Translations under genes and position numbers: made by a program
Assembly: GCA_002339675.1 (NCBI GenBank)
Contig: DDKB01000012.1
Location: forward strand, 86,321 to 150,320
Length of the DNA stretch: 64,000 bases
Reading direction: 5' to 3'
DNA from: Stutzerimonas stutzeri
GTDB lineage: Bacteria; Pseudomonadota; Gammaproteobacteria; Pseudomonadales; Pseudomonadaceae
Notes under the pieces: generated by a model
What the model was told of the DNA's origin: nothing
Databases searched by the model: none
What the model saw: the letters and a program-made list of their open reading frames with translations, nothing else
In this document: positions 8,386 to 17,048 of the stretch, piece by piece
How the letters are laid out: every line of letters begins with the position of its first letter
Numbering within the stretch: the stretch's first letter is position 1

Positions 8386-8883
8386 ATGGCGTCTCCAAAC
8401 AAGCAGCACAAGCGCGCCCAGCGGGCAAAGGTCAAGGCCAAGCAGAACCGTTCGGGTAAGGCCAAGGCCCATGCCCTGCATCCGTTGCTGGCCAATCCAC
8501 TGATCGACGAACCGTTCGATGACGTCGAGATCGACCTGAGCACCTTCGACTTCAAGGACATTGAGGAGAACGGTTTCGACCCGGCGCACTTTGATGATCT
8601 GTTCCAGGCCATGAGAGCCGCTGAAGGCATCAGCCTGCTGGCGATGTGCCTGGTGTTCCTGCAATACCCGGTGCTGGAACTGGTGGTCGCAGAGGAGGCG
8701 GAAGAGGCTGCCGTGGACTTCATGATGGGCTTGCTGATCGTCTATCGCGGGATGTTCCACGAGGAAGACGAAGACACGGCACTGAGCTGGGTTGGCAGCG
8801 AGACCTTCCAGAGCGCCTACAACGAAGCGTCGCTGATTCTCGAGAAGAAGCACGCCCGCCGTTCGCCGGCAAAGCCCGGCTAG
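8386..8883 (+). CDS. conserved hypothetical protein, basic N-terminus and acidic core
   Basis: I do not recognise a function for this 165-residue protein. The first 25 residues are strongly basic (NKQHKRAQRAKVKAKQNR), as in nucleic-acid-binding tails. A short acidic stretch follows (DEPFDDVEIDLSTFDFKDIEE, about 40-60), then a helical hydrophobic region (SLLAMCLVFLQYPVLELVV, about 82-100). ATG 8386 is chosen over the in-frame ATG at 8350 because AAGGA lies 10 bp before it and the basic tail starts there. It stands alone on the plus strand. It is probably cytoplasmic. Confidence 0.65.
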   Translation: MASPNKQHKRAQRAKVKAKQNRSGKAKAHALHPLLANPLIDEPFDDVEIDLSTFDFKDIEENGFDPAHFDDLFQAMRAAEGISLLAMCLVFLQYPVLELVVAEEAEEAAVDFMMGLLIVYRGMFHEEDEDTALSWVGSETFQSAYNEASLILEKKHARRSPAKPG

Positions 8884-9178
8884 CCGCACACCCGCCCTTC
8901 TCCCCGGCCGGCGCCGTCGGTGTCATCGATGCGATTCGTTGACCTGCGTTCTATTCGGGCTTTCAGCGATGCCCGGTGCAGCGTTCGAAACGGGCGTATC
9001 CGCTGGGGGTGGCTGATGGGCAGCCAGCCTCATCCCTCCAAGCCCCTGCCGCTCGGCACCTGCGGGAAACTCTCCGGCGCCGCCGCCGGCCCAATGCTTC
9101 ATTAGCGAAAGCGGCACAGCCCGCTTTGTCCCCTGCCCCGATCCTTTTCCGGGGCATACCGCTGGTGAAGGAATCCCG

Positions 9179-10765
9179 ATGAAGCATCCGAAACTCATCC
9201 ATTATGGCGCACGTGAGGGCGTCACCGGGTCGTGCCATCAGCTGTGGATGGATGACAGCTCCAGCGTATTGATCGATTGCGGGCAGTTCCAAGGGCAGGA
9301 CGCGGGCCCGGGCGACGATGAGCTGGCCCTGGATTTCTCCATCGAGGGCATCAAGGCGTTGATCGTGACCCACGTGCACATCGACCACGTGGGACGGATT
9401 CCGAACCTGCTGGCGGCGGGGTTCAGCGGGCCGATCCTGTGCAGCGAGCCGTCCGCCCGGCTGTTGCCGATCGTGCTGGAGGACGCCTTTCGGCTGTCCA
9501 TCAGCCGTGATCAGACGCAACTGGAGCGCTATCTCAAGGTGGTCGAGCAGCGCATCATCGCCCTGCCCTACGACCATTGGTTCACCCTGAACGAAACAGA
9601 GGTCGGCGGTTGTCAGGTGCGCTTGCAGCCGGCCGGGCACGTGCTGGGTTCGGCTTATGTCGAGCTGGAACTGCGCGCCGCCGGCGATGCCCAGCGGGTG
9701 GTGTTCAGCGGTGATCTGGGCGCGCCGCATTCACCGCTGCTGCCGGACCTGGTTCCACCCGAGCGTGCGGACCTGCTGATCCTGGAAAGCACCTACGGCG
9801 ACCGCCGGCACGAAGACCGCGTGCATCGTCGCGAGCGGCTGCAAGCGGCCATCGAACGGGCCCTGGCCGATGAGGGCACGGTGCTGATTCCGTCGTTCAG
9901 CATTGGCCGTACCCAGGAGCTGCTGTACGAGCTGGAAGAGATCCTGCATAAGCGAAACGATGCGGCGGAGGCCAGCGACTCGCCCAGCGCATCCGCCCGG
10001 CAAGCGCAGGAAGGCGATCCGGATATCGACTGGCCGCATGTCCCGATCATCCTCGATTCGCCGCTGGCCAGCCGCTTCACCACCACCTACAAGGAGTTGC
10101 AGGCCTTCTGGGACGAGGACGCACGCGAGCGCCTGGGCGAAGGTCGCAAGCCGCTGTCGTTCAAGCAGCTGATCACGGTGGACAGCCACGACGAGCACAT
10201 GCGCATCGTCGAGCACCTCACCCAGACCGCGCGGCCGGCCATCGTCATCGCGGGCAACGGCATGTGCTCCGGCGGGCGCATCGTCAACTACCTGAAGGCG
10301 ATGCTCGGCGACCCACGCCACAACGTGGTGTTCATCGGTTACCAGGGCAAGGGCACGCCAGGGCGAGATATCCAGACCCACGGGCCGGACGGCGGTTTCG
10401 TCGATCTGGACGGCCAGCGCGTCGACATCCGCGCCGGCATCGACAGCGTCGGCGGCTATTCGGCGCACGGGGATCAGGCGGATCTGGTCGGCTTCGTCAC
10501 CCGGATGCAAGAATGGCCGAAGGCAATCCGTCCACGGCGAAGCCCCGGCCAAGCAGCAACTGGCCGAGGTGCTGCGGGCGCGGTACCGGGACGCCGGAGA
10601 GAACGCAGACATCAGCATCCCCTAACTGGCGTATCGGCACACCGCTCTCGCACCGCAGCAATCCCGGCGAGCGCGCCGCGAGGCATGCCGCTCACCCGAT
10701 TGCTCGTCCGCCTCGCGCCAGTGCTAGAGTCGCTGCTCCACAGCCGCACAACCCCCTACAGCTAG
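9179..10765 (+). CDS. MBL-fold beta-CASP RNA nuclease, frameshifted near the 3' end
   Basis: The protein belongs to the metallo-beta-lactamase/beta-CASP RNA-processing exonuclease family (YSH1/CPSF-like). It has HVHIDH (motif 2, about 63-68), GHVLGS (motif 3), FSGDLG (motif 4), ILDSPLA (beta-CASP motif A), GNGMCSGGR, and GYSAHGD (motif B). After residue 451 the frame changes. One frame over, from 10533, the conserved HGEAPAKQQLAEVLRARY continues to a stop at 10625. In the shifted frame the protein instead gains about 77 arginine/proline-rich residues and ends at 10765. The motif C histidine (VHGE) is thus lost. Start: ATG with GAAGGAAT before it. Confidence 0.85.
   Translation: MKHPKLIHYGAREGVTGSCHQLWMDDSSSVLIDCGQFQGQDAGPGDDELALDFSIEGIKALIVTHVHIDHVGRIPNLLAAGFSGPILCSEPSARLLPIVLEDAFRLSISRDQTQLERYLKVVEQRIIALPYDHWFTLNETEVGGCQVRLQPAGHVLGSAYVELELRAAGDAQRVVFSGDLGAPHSPLLPDLVPPERADLLILESTYGDRRHEDRVHRRERLQAAIERALADEGTVLIPSFSIGRTQELLYELEEILHKRNDAAEASDSPSASARQAQEGDPDIDWPHVPIILDSPLASRFTTTYKELQAFWDEDARERLGEGRKPLSFKQLITVDSHDEHMRIVEHLTQTARPAIVIAGNGMCSGGRIVNYLKAMLGDPRHNVVFIGYQGKGTPGRDIQTHGPDGGFVDLDGQRVDIRAGIDSVGGYSAHGDQADLVGFVTRMQEWPKAIRPRRSPGQAATGRGAAGAVPGRRRERRHQHPLTGVSAHRSRTAAIPASAPRGMPLTRLLVRLAPVLESLLHSRTTPYS
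10533..10625 (+). pseudogene. displaced original 3' end of the beta-CASP nuclease gene
   Basis: Read in the +1 frame relative to the upstream gene, this segment encodes HGEAPAKQQLAEVLRARY and ends at TAA 10623-10625, the expected family C-terminus. Family members usually have IRLVHGE here, while the DNA gives ATCCG directly joined to TCCACGGC, as if five bases (CCTGG-like) were deleted. It could be a true mutation or a sequencing/assembly error. Confidence 0.75.
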
Positions 10766-10775
10766 CGAGGCTTCC

Positions 10776-11168
10776 ATGCTCAACCATGTAATGGTCGGTA
10801 CGAATGATCTTGAACGGTCGAAGCGGTTCTACGACGCCGTGCTCGGCCTGCTCGGCGCCGGCGAGCCGATCCGCAACACGGGCCCCACCGGGCACACCCG
10901 CCTTTTCTACCGCCACGACGGCAGCCTCTTCGGTGTCACAGAACCCATCAACGGCGAACCGGCGACGATCGCCAATGGCGGCACGATTGGCTTCAAGTGC
11001 AACTCGCCCGAGCAGGTCCAGGCGTTTCACGACGTCGCGGTCGCTCATGGCGGCACCACCTGCGAGGACCCACCGGGCCTGCGCGAAAGCAGCCTCGGCG
11101 CGATGCACCTGGGCTACGTCCGCGACCCGGACGGCAACAAGCTGTGCGCCATTTACCGCGCGCCGTGA
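10776..11168 (+). CDS. VOC family protein
   Basis: This 130-residue single-domain vicinal-oxygen-chelate protein opens with LNHVMVGTNDLERSKRFYDAVLGLLG (His3 a likely metal ligand) and closes with GYVRDPDGNKLCAIYRAP. That ending is typical of glyoxalase-like proteins whose substrate is unknown. AGCGAGG precedes the ATG. It begins 10 bp after the extended, frameshifted end of the nuclease gene, but 150 bp after that gene's original stop, so the two were probably separate units. A decayed copy of this family's C-terminus is seen at 8101. Confidence 0.88.
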   Translation: MLNHVMVGTNDLERSKRFYDAVLGLLGAGEPIRNTGPTGHTRLFYRHDGSLFGVTEPINGEPATIANGGTIGFKCNSPEQVQAFHDVAVAHGGTTCEDPPGLRESSLGAMHLGYVRDPDGNKLCAIYRAP

Positions 11169-11329
11169 GCACACGGCCGGCCCCCCTTCCGCCGGCTGCC
11201 TCGAGGCGCATCAGGCGCCGATAGACCCCCTCGCTGCCGAGACGGCAGCGAGGCTCGGTCCACGACACCGCGCTCGTCCCGCAACCCTGGGCTATAAACA
11301 GTGCTCCCAGGCCTGCCCGAGAAACCGCC

Positions 11330-12166
11330 ATGACCCGCCCCACCGTATGTGAAAAACGCGCCGCCTTCCGCGAGCTTCACCGTGCCGGCTGCTTTCTGCT
11401 GCCCAACCCCTGGGACGCTGGCGGCGCCCGCTTGCTCGAGCAACTTGGCTACCGGGCGCTGGCGACCACCAGCTCGGGGTATGCCTGGTCGCAGGCCCAG
11501 GCGGATGGCCAGCTGTCGCGCGATGACACCCTGGCGCACCTGCGCTACATGGCCGCCGTCAGCGACCTGCCGATCAACGCGGATTTCAAAAGCGGCTTCG
11601 GGCGGACGCCGGAGGAGGTGTTCGAGAGTGTCAGCCTGGCAGTGGACACCGGCGTGGCGGGGCTGTCGGTGGAGGACTCGACCGGCGACCCCGCCCGGCC
11701 CGTGCGCGACAAGGCCGAAGCCGTGGAGCGCCTGCAGGCGGCACGCGCCGCCATCGATGCCCTCGGCGGCGACACCCTGCTGGTGGCGCGCGCGGAAAAC
11801 CACTTTTTGGGGCGTGACGATCTGGACGACACCGTCGAACGTCTGCTCGCCTTCTCGCAGGCCGGAGCGGACTGTTTGTACGCGCCAGGCCTGAAGACCC
11901 GTGAAGAAATCCAGACGGTGGTGGCGGCCGTTGCGCCCAAGCCGGTGAACGTGCTGATTGGCTGGGCCAGCGAACTGACGGTCGAGGCGCTGGCCGAGCT
12001 CGGCGTCAGGCGCATCAGCGTCGGCGGCGCCCTGGCCCGCGTCGCCTGGGGCGGGTTCATCGACGCGGCGCGCACGATGATCGAACAGGGTCGTTTCGAT
12101 GGCTTTCGCGATGCGCCAACGGGGGCGCAGCTCGATGAACGTCTGCGTGCGGACGGGCTCCGGTAG
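11330..12166 (+). CDS. isocitrate lyase/PEP mutase family protein
   Basis: The 278-residue protein is a member of the phosphoenolpyruvate mutase/isocitrate lyase superfamily (TIM barrel acting on C-C or P-C bonds of 2-oxo acids). Visible motifs are LPNPWDAGGARLLE (14-strand start), the ATTSSGYAWS segment, INADFKSGFG with the metal-binding aspartate, and GLSVEDS with a further acidic ligand. The KKCGH motif of true isocitrate lyase is absent, so the substrate is unknown; carboxyphosphonoenolpyruvate-mutase-like and oxaloacetase-like relatives are possible. It stands alone on the plus strand. Confidence 0.87.
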   Translation: MTRPTVCEKRAAFRELHRAGCFLLPNPWDAGGARLLEQLGYRALATTSSGYAWSQAQADGQLSRDDTLAHLRYMAAVSDLPINADFKSGFGRTPEEVFESVSLAVDTGVAGLSVEDSTGDPARPVRDKAEAVERLQAARAAIDALGGDTLLVARAENHFLGRDDLDDTVERLLAFSQAGADCLYAPGLKTREEIQTVVAAVAPKPVNVLIGWASELTVEALAELGVRRISVGGALARVAWGGFIDAARTMIEQGRFDGFRDAPTGAQLDERLRADGLR

Positions 12167-12492
12167 CCGCTTCGGCCGTGCCCGGCAGGCTCCCCTTCTG
12201 ACGCAAGGCCGACGCGGCCTGCAGCACGGCTGCCGCCGCGCCCGGCCGCAGGAGACGGGCGACAGCTCCGATGCGCGTCTACGCCAGCACTTCGCTACCA
12301 CCCACAGCGGATCGCCGCTACCATGCCCTGCGGCGGCGCAAACCGGCTGGCTCACGGAACGCTCCCGCCTGCCCGCAGTCCGCTCAATGACGGGCCGAGA
12401 TCGCCCTGTCCAGTGTCGGACAGGCGCGTCGCGCCGCCCGGCTGATCGGCATGGCGCTGACCGGCCCCCACCCGACGATACGCAGGAACCAC
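12167..12492. other. intergenic region upstream of hybrid kinase
   Basis: About 325 bp with very high GC. I see no convincing gene, RNA or strong promoter; frames that stay open here lack ribosome sites. It presumably holds the promoter of the kinase gene. Confidence 0.35.
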
Positions 12493-14568
12493 ATGGCAGG
12501 CGGAACGACGCAAGCAACACGCATTCTTTTCGGCGCGCGCGACAGCGCCGAACGCGGCCAGCTCGCCACGCGCCTGGCGGCCGAGGGGTACAGCGTCAGC
12601 CACTGCACCGACGAGGCAAGCCTGGTGCGCCGGCTCGACGGGACGATCGAGGTGGTGATCCTGGCAGACGCGCTGGCCGGCGGACCGCTCGAGGCAACCG
12701 CCACGGCGCTCGCGCACCTGGCCGATGGCCATGTCATGCCTTTTCTGCTGCTCAGCCAGGCGGGAGAAACCCATGCGGCGGTTCGGGCGCGGCTGCCCGA
12801 GGCGATCGACGACTTCATCGTGCTCGAGGAGCCGGTCGCTACCGCCACGCTGCTCAGCTGCCTGGCGACCTGTGCGCGCCTGCGCCAGCACCAGCTCGCC
12901 CAGCATCGCGCGGCCATCGAGCGGGCCGACCAGCGCGCCCGCTTCGAGCGGTTGATCGAGAACCTGCCGATCGGGGTCTGCTTTATCGACACCGAAGGCA
13001 ATACGCTGCTAAGCAACCCCCGCTACGACGAATACGTGCCCGATCACCGAATCCCCTCGACGGCGCCCGAACGCGCCCGGCGCTGGCTCGGCCTGGACAG
13101 CCAGGGCCAGGTGATCCCACCGAGCCAGTACGTCGGCGCACGCGCCCTGCGCGGTGAGCAGGTGAACGGCCAGGACTTCCGCTACTTCCCCGACGGCGGC
13201 GGCGAGCGCTGGCTGCGCCTGAGCAGCGTGCCGCTGTACGACGGCGCGCAGGAGCTGGTGGGCGCGGCGATGGTGATCATCGACGTCGACGCGGAAAAGC
13301 GGAACGAGGACATGCTGCGCCAGTTCAACCAGGCCCTCGAGCGCGAAGTGGAGCTACGCACCCACGCCTTGCAAGAGGCACTGGACCAGTTGACTGTCGA
13401 GACCCAGGAGCGCAACCGCGCCGAAGAGCTGCTGCGTCATTCGCAGAAGATGGATGCGGTCGGCCAGCTCACCGGCGGCATCGCCCATGACTTCGACAAC
13501 ATGCTGACCGGCATCATCGGCGCTCTGGACCTGATCCGACGGCGCCTGGAAGCCGGCCGCCACGGCGACCTTCCCCGCTACCTCGACGCCGCTCAGAGCT
13601 CGGCCCAGCGTGCGGCGGCGCTCACCCAGCGGCTGCTGGCGTTCTCCCGGCGGCAATCGCTGCAGACGCGTCCGACCGAGGTCAATGCGCTGGTCGGTGC
13701 ACTCACCGAGTTGCTGCAGCGCAGCCTGGGCGAGACCACCGCTTTCGAACTGGACCTGGCCGACAGCGCCGGGCTTGCGCTGGCCGATCCTCATCAGCTG
13801 GAAAACGCCCTGCTTAACCTCACGCTCAATGCCCGCGACGCCATGCCCGACGGCGGCTGCCTGCGCGTCGAGACTGGCCGCCAGACGGTCGATGCGGCAC
13901 AGGCCGCGCGGCATGACGTGCCGGCAGGCGACTACGTCCGCCTAAGCGTGATCGACACCGGGGTGGGCATCGCTGCCGCGCTGCTGGACAAGGTGTTCGA
14001 GCCGTTCTTCACCACCAAGCCGCTCGGCCAGGGCACCGGGCTGGGTCTGTCCATGGTCTACGGTTTCGTTCGCCAGAGCCGCGGCTTCGTCACTGTCCAC
14101 AGCCGGCCGGGAGAAGGCACCGCCATTGCGCTGTACCTGCCGGCGGCCACCGCCGATGTCGGCGACGAACCGGCTACCAGCCCGCTGCGCCGGCCAAGCG
14201 CGGGCGAAGGGCAGTCGATCCTGGTGGTCGAAGACGATGACGCCGTGCGCCTGCTGCTGCAGACCGCATTGGAAGACCTTGGCTACCGCGTCCATCTGGC
14301 CGCCGACAGCCAGCAGGCGCTGGGCCTCGCGGCGCGCCTCAAAAACCTCGACCTGCTGCTCACCGATGTGGGCCTGCCCGGCCTGAACGGCCGGCAGCTG
14401 GCAGAGATGATCCAGCAGGAGCACGCCGGCCTGCCGGTGGTGCTCATCACCGGCTATGCCGAGCAGGCCAGTATCCGCGACGATTTCCTCGGCCCCGGTA
14501 TGCGCCTGATGACCAAGCCCTTCGCCCTCGACCGCCTGGCCGACACGGTCGCCAGCGCCCTCGCCTAG
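12493..14568 (+). CDS. hybrid sensor histidine kinase/response regulator with N-terminal degenerate receiver and PAS
   Basis: The 691-residue signalling protein has no membrane segment. Domains in order are: a receiver-like fold without the phosphoacceptor aspartate (about 7-125, starting ILFGARDSAERG); a helix; a PAS domain (about 145-265, LIENLPIGVCFIDTEGN); a coiled coil (about 275-320); HisKA with His332 in GGIAHDFDN; HATPase_c (N box NARDAMP, G boxes DTGVGI and GTGLGLSM); and a C-terminal receiver with Asp625 (LLLTDVGLPG). ATG 12493 is chosen, with AGGAA upstream. The architecture of the N-terminus matches the kinase next to kaiC at 18559. Signal and output are unknown. Confidence 0.9.
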   Translation: MAGGTTQATRILFGARDSAERGQLATRLAAEGYSVSHCTDEASLVRRLDGTIEVVILADALAGGPLEATATALAHLADGHVMPFLLLSQAGETHAAVRARLPEAIDDFIVLEEPVATATLLSCLATCARLRQHQLAQHRAAIERADQRARFERLIENLPIGVCFIDTEGNTLLSNPRYDEYVPDHRIPSTAPERARRWLGLDSQGQVIPPSQYVGARALRGEQVNGQDFRYFPDGGGERWLRLSSVPLYDGAQELVGAAMVIIDVDAEKRNEDMLRQFNQALEREVELRTHALQEALDQLTVETQERNRAEELLRHSQKMDAVGQLTGGIAHDFDNMLTGIIGALDLIRRRLEAGRHGDLPRYLDAAQSSAQRAAALTQRLLAFSRRQSLQTRPTEVNALVGALTELLQRSLGETTAFELDLADSAGLALADPHQLENALLNLTLNARDAMPDGGCLRVETGRQTVDAAQAARHDVPAGDYVRLSVIDTGVGIAAALLDKVFEPFFTTKPLGQGTGLGLSMVYGFVRQSRGFVTVHSRPGEGTAIALYLPAATADVGDEPATSPLRRPSAGEGQSILVVEDDDAVRLLLQTALEDLGYRVHLAADSQQALGLAARLKNLDLLLTDVGLPGLNGRQLAEMIQQEHAGLPVVLITGYAEQASIRDDFLGPGMRLMTKPFALDRLADTVASALA

Positions 14569-14633
14569 CCGCTCGGCTGAGCGCATCGGGGCGCGCCAAG
14601 CGACACCACGGCAGGCACTCGGCGGCAAGCACC

Positions 14634-15335
14634 TCACCAGGGCAAGGCGTTCCCGTTATAGGCATAAAACCCACCGCTGACCTCCGGCCCCAGACCGTCG
14701 ACTACCCGCAACAAATCCCTCGCTGCGTCGGCTGCCGGCCGGCCGATCTCGGCGCCACGGAACGGCTGCGACAACCGCGAGTTCACCGTACCCGGGTGCA
14801 GCGCCAGCAGCACGGCATTGGGCTGGCTGCGCCTGATCTCGATGGCGGCGGTCTTGATCAGCATGTTCAGCGCGGCCTTGGAGGCGCGGTAGCTGTACCA
14901 GCCGCCGAGGCGGTTGTCGCCGATGCTGCCAACCTTGGCCGAGAGCATGGCGAACACGCCGCGCTGGCGATCGAGCTGGCCGCTGAAGTGGCGCAGCAGC
15001 AGGGCCGGGCCGACAGTGTTGACCTGGAAAGTGGCCAGCAGCTGAGTCTGGTCGAGGTCGGCCAGGCGTTTTTCCGGCATGAAGTCCGGCCCGTGTAGCA
15101 CGCCGGCCGCGTTGATGATCAGGTGAAACGGCCCCTGCCCCGACACGTCGGCCGCGGCCCGCTCGATGCTCGCGGGGTCGGTCAGGTCGAGAGGCGGCAC
15201 CGATGCACGGCCCAGGCCGACCACCGCGGCGCAGCGCGGGTCGTCTCGCAGCGCATCGACCAGGGCGGCGCCGATGCCCCCGGAGGCGCCGATGACCAGG
15301 GCGCGAAAGCCTGCGGGGAATGAGTCCAGCGGCAT
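14634..15335 (-). CDS. SDR family oxidoreductase (C-factor-like)
   Basis: The 233-residue protein is a classical short-chain dehydrogenase with GASGGIG (16-22), the NAAG strand motif (75-78), Ser132 and the pair Tyr149/Lys153 in YRASK. The C-terminus SGGFYAYNGNALPW is typical of the CsgA/C-factor subgroup, whose members end in a similar LPW motif. A GGAG ribosome site lies before the ATG. It starts 17 bp after the stop of the ABC1-kinase gene on the same strand, so the two are likely one operon. Substrate unknown. Confidence 0.88.
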   Translation of the reverse strand: MPLDSFPAGFRALVIGASGGIGAALVDALRDDPRCAAVVGLGRASVPPLDLTDPASIERAAADVSGQGPFHLIINAAGVLHGPDFMPEKRLADLDQTQLLATFQVNTVGPALLLRHFSGQLDRQRGVFAMLSAKVGSIGDNRLGGWYSYRASKAALNMLIKTAAIEIRRSQPNAVLLALHPGTVNSRLSQPFRGAEIGRPAADAARDLLRVVDGLGPEVSGGFYAYNGNALPW

Positions 15336-15352
15336 GATGATCTCCAGCGGTT

Positions 15353-16660
15353 TCAGGGTCGGGGGACGCCGGCGTCACGGCACCAGCGTTCGATATGCGC
15401 GGCGAGCAGGTCGGCGATGGGCAGGCAGGCCCCGAGCCGGTAGAGGTTCCAGTAGTGCCCTTCCAGGGTGCGGTTGACCAGCAGTGTTCCGGAAGCCGGC
15501 TGCAGGCTGCCGAGCGCGGACATGACCAGCGGAAACAGCTCGACCAGTTGCTGGTGCAGCGACGCACCGCGGAAATCCCACTGCGCACCGGGCTGCAACA
15601 AGGGATGCAGCAGCAGATGGATGCGGCGGTACAGGCCGTGAGGCGGCGCGCTGCCGGGCTGACGCCCGCCGAGCGCCTGGAATCCCGCCTCCAGCGCCTC
15701 ACTGGACGGGCCGCGCAACGCGTCGAACAGCTGCACGTAGGCGCGCAGCAACGGCGCCGGCAGCGCCACGACACTGCCGAAGTCATAGACCACCAGCTCG
15801 CCGGTCTCGCGCCAGGCGAAGTTGCCCGGATGCGGGTCGGCGTGCAGCACGCCCATCCCGAAGGCCTGTTCGGCCAGCCACTGGCAGAGCGTTTCGGCCA
15901 GCCGTTGCCGGGCGGCTGCAGAGGCGCGGTCGACCTCGTTGAACGAGCGCCCGGTTTGTTCGTCCTGCACCAGCACGCCCGGACGGCACAGCGCCGCCGC
16001 GACGCCGGGCACGACCACCCCGGGCCAGCCGGCGAAATGCGCAGCGAAGCGCTCGGCGCTGCGCCGCTCGGCGTCGTAGTCGAGTTCCTGTTCGATGGCG
16101 TACTGCAGCTCGCGGTAGACCGCCTCCAGCCGCGCCGCCGGCGTACCGAACAGGCGCCCCAGCGGCATCAGCCGCCGCAGCTGGCGCAGGTCGGCGTCGC
16201 AGATGGCGCGGATGCCCGGGTACTGGATCTTCATCACCAGCGTCCGCCCCTGCCGATCCTGGGCGCGATGGACCTGGCCCAGCGAGGCCGCCGCGGCGGG
16301 CTTGTGCTCGATCGACTCGAATACCTGGTAGAGCTGGCCGCCGTAGAGCCGTTGCAGGTGCGCTTCGAGGGAGGCGAACGGCAGCGAGGGCACCTGGTTC
16401 TGCAAGCGCGCCAGCGCGGCGCTGATCGGCGGCGGCAGCACGTCCTGCCACTGCGAGGCCTGCTGGCCGAGCTTGAGCACCGGGCCCTTCATCTGGCCCA
16501 GGGTGTCGCCGAGCAGCTGGCCGACCGGCGTCCAGTCGACCCGTGAAGAGCCGGGCGTGATGCGCTGCACCAGCAGGTTGCCGGCGATGCGCGCGCCGGC
16601 GCCGCCCAGGTTCAGGAAGCGCCCCAGCGCCGAAGCCGACGGTGGTGAGAATCGAGGCAT
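15353..16660 (-). CDS. ABC1/AarF/UbiB family atypical kinase
   Basis: The 435-residue protein belongs to the ABC1 (ADCK/UbiB) atypical kinase family. The diagnostic KxGQ motif appears as VLKLGQQASQ (about 60-70), the alanine-rich loop as AAAASLGQVH, the lysine strand as LVMKIQYPG, the catalytic loop as HADPHPGN and the metal-binding DFG as YDFGSV. It lacks the C-terminal membrane helices of UbiB, so it is probably a paralogue rather than the ubiquinone-biosynthesis factor itself. It is co-oriented with the SDR gene 17 bp downstream. Its target (lipid or quinone related in the family) is unknown. Confidence 0.9.
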   Translation of the reverse strand: MPRFSPPSASALGRFLNLGGAGARIAGNLLVQRITPGSSRVDWTPVGQLLGDTLGQMKGPVLKLGQQASQWQDVLPPPISAALARLQNQVPSLPFASLEAHLQRLYGGQLYQVFESIEHKPAAAASLGQVHRAQDRQGRTLVMKIQYPGIRAICDADLRQLRRLMPLGRLFGTPAARLEAVYRELQYAIEQELDYDAERRSAERFAAHFAGWPGVVVPGVAAALCRPGVLVQDEQTGRSFNEVDRASAAARQRLAETLCQWLAEQAFGMGVLHADPHPGNFAWRETGELVVYDFGSVVALPAPLLRAYVQLFDALRGPSSEALEAGFQALGGRQPGSAPPHGLYRRIHLLLHPLLQPGAQWDFRGASLHQQLVELFPLVMSALGSLQPASGTLLVNRTLEGHYWNLYRLGACLPIADLLAAHIERWCRDAGVPRP

Positions 16661-17048
16661 GCTGGCTACCCGTCGTGGTCAGGGGTTCGATCATGATCCC
16701 GCACGCCGGCCGATCCAAGCGGCGGCGCGTTGCAAGCCGTTACCGCCGCGACCGCGCCGACGGGCGGTTGGCACCCTCGGCCACCTGAAAATGGCCACTG
16801 TTATGCCATCGCTCGGAACGGCGCGGCAAAAGCCGAGTCCGATAAAAGGCTACGCCTCTGGATCGGGCGCCTGCCGACCGCAAGACTGGGCTCCGGCACT
16901 GCACACGGCGACCCGCCAGGAGGCTTTTTGCCCGACCGCCTACCCGGCCTTTACGGGCGTGTTCCCCGCTGCGCCGGCGCACCCACGCCGGTAGCCGGGA
17001 ACGAGGTTACGCCGCTTCGCCCTGAGAGGCGGCGTGAGGAGTAAGGAA
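16661..17048. other. divergent intergenic region (ABC1 kinase / kaiC)
   Basis: About 390 bp between two divergent genes. It must hold both promoters, but I cannot identify a convincing -35/-10 pair. No gene, RNA or large repeat is recognisable. Confidence 0.4.
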
